This document shows, piece by piece, positions 32,228 to 32,398 of a DNA stretch of 32,398 nucleotides (position 1 is its first letter; each line of letters starts with the position of its first letter). The notes below the pieces were generated by a model. The model was not told the origin of the DNA. It did not search any database and was given only the letters and a program-made list of their open reading frames with translations. Both the position numbers and the translations under genes were made by a program. The stretch is from Holophagales bacterium UBA2201. GTDB taxonomy: Bacteria; Acidobacteriota; Thermoanaerobaculia; UBA2201. The DNA lies in assembly GCA_002327305.1 (NCBI GenBank), contig DCUZ01000111.1:1-32398 (forward strand). The letters run 5' to 3'.

Positions 32228-32282
32228 GCTATTCCTGCCCAACTTTCACGCTTCAGTGTGTCATTTTTTCCGCAGGAATAGC
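32228..32282. repeat. 11-bp inverted repeat directly after the regulator gene
   Basis: GCTATTCCTGC (32228-32238) and GCAGGAATAGC (32272-32282) are perfect complements separated by 33 nt. The first arm starts at the base after the stop codon. It may be a long-loop hairpin at the end of the transcript. No transposase gene or target duplication is seen. Confidence 0.55.
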
Positions 32283-32350
32283 ATCAAGGCGAGCGCGGGT
32301 AAGCGCCGCCTTGGGGTGAGGGTGGAATCCCGATGTACTGCTCGGGACGG

Positions 32351-32370
32351 GGGAGGGGCATCCCTCTCCC
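32351..32370 (+). terminator. Possible terminator hairpin near the window end
   Basis: GGGAGGGG, a 3-nt CAT loop, and CCCTCTCCC pair with one bulged T, followed by GCTTTAAA. The T-run is short. It may end the regulator transcript. Confidence 0.4.
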
Positions 32371-32398
32371 GCTTTAAACCGAAGTTGAACAACACGAA

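Noticed and set aside
32228..32282. Insertion sequence end
   Set aside because: There is no transposase gene, no second copy and no target duplication; the repeat pair is only 55 bp wide.
1..32398. tRNA, rRNA, CRISPR, prophage or integrase genes
   Set aside because: I found no sequence with these features on either strand; the window is filled by redox and cofactor genes.

Overview
This is a 32.4 kb, GC-rich (about two-thirds G+C) stretch from an anaerobic bacterium built around formate, molybdenum/tungsten cofactor and iron-sulfur electron transfer. The gene set (Sec-containing formate dehydrogenases, HdrABC, MvhD, NuoEF-like modules, NfnAB, NtrC-type control) suggests a sulfate-reducing or syntrophic deltaproteobacterial (Desulfobacterota-like) lineage. 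That placement is inference; the window has no rRNA or other marker gene.

Region 1 (1-9178, minus strand): one tight ten-gene operon. In transcription order it encodes HdrC, HdrB, the N-terminal half of HdrA, a NuoE-like protein, an HndB-like [2Fe-2S] protein, a NuoF-like protein, a fusion of a NuoG-type ferredoxin module to the C-terminal half of HdrA, MvhD, an Fe-S/FrhB-like protein, and a Sec formate dehydrogenase cut by the window edge. I read it as a cytoplasmic, probably flavin-bifurcating formate/NAD(H)/Hdr-like complex in which HdrA is split into two polypeptides separated by the NADH module.

Region 2 (9179-9620): a divergent control region with a sigma-70-like and a sigma-54-like promoter facing the hdr operon, a second sigma-54-like element facing moeA, and a 17-bp palindrome.

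Region 3 (9621-13751, plus): cofactor genes moeA, moaA, moaC, MOSC, mogA/moaB and mobA, interrupted by a 7-bp tandem-repeat hairpin. mobB lies convergently at 13761-14450.

Region 4 (13761-20238, minus): a second, exported FDH-N-like operon: Tat-signal Sec catalytic subunit, four-cluster ferredoxin subunit, NrfD/HybB membrane subunit, diheme cytochrome c, TatA (missed by ordinary length cutoffs), then MobB. It probably oxidises formate outside the membrane and feeds the quinone/cytochrome pool.

Region 5 (20477-30332, plus): nine genes: a Cys-rich zinc-ribbon-like protein, two DRTGG-type proteins (one fused to an anti-sigma-like ATPase), a degenerate [FeFe]-hydrogenase-like ferredoxin, NuoE/NuoF/NuoG-like subunits and NfnA/NfnB-like subunits. 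It resembles the neighbourhood of bifurcating [FeFe] hydrogenases but no competent hydrogenase subunit is visible.

Region 6 (30333-32398): a 55-residue membrane protein (minus) and an NtrC-family regulator (plus) diverge from a short control region. The palindrome here, TGTTGTATTTTGCAACA, nearly matches the one at 9451-9467. In both places it lies exactly 51 bp from the -24 GG of a minus-strand sigma-54-like promoter. This suggests that the regulator controls both the hdr-nuo-fdh operon and the small membrane protein, and possibly itself.
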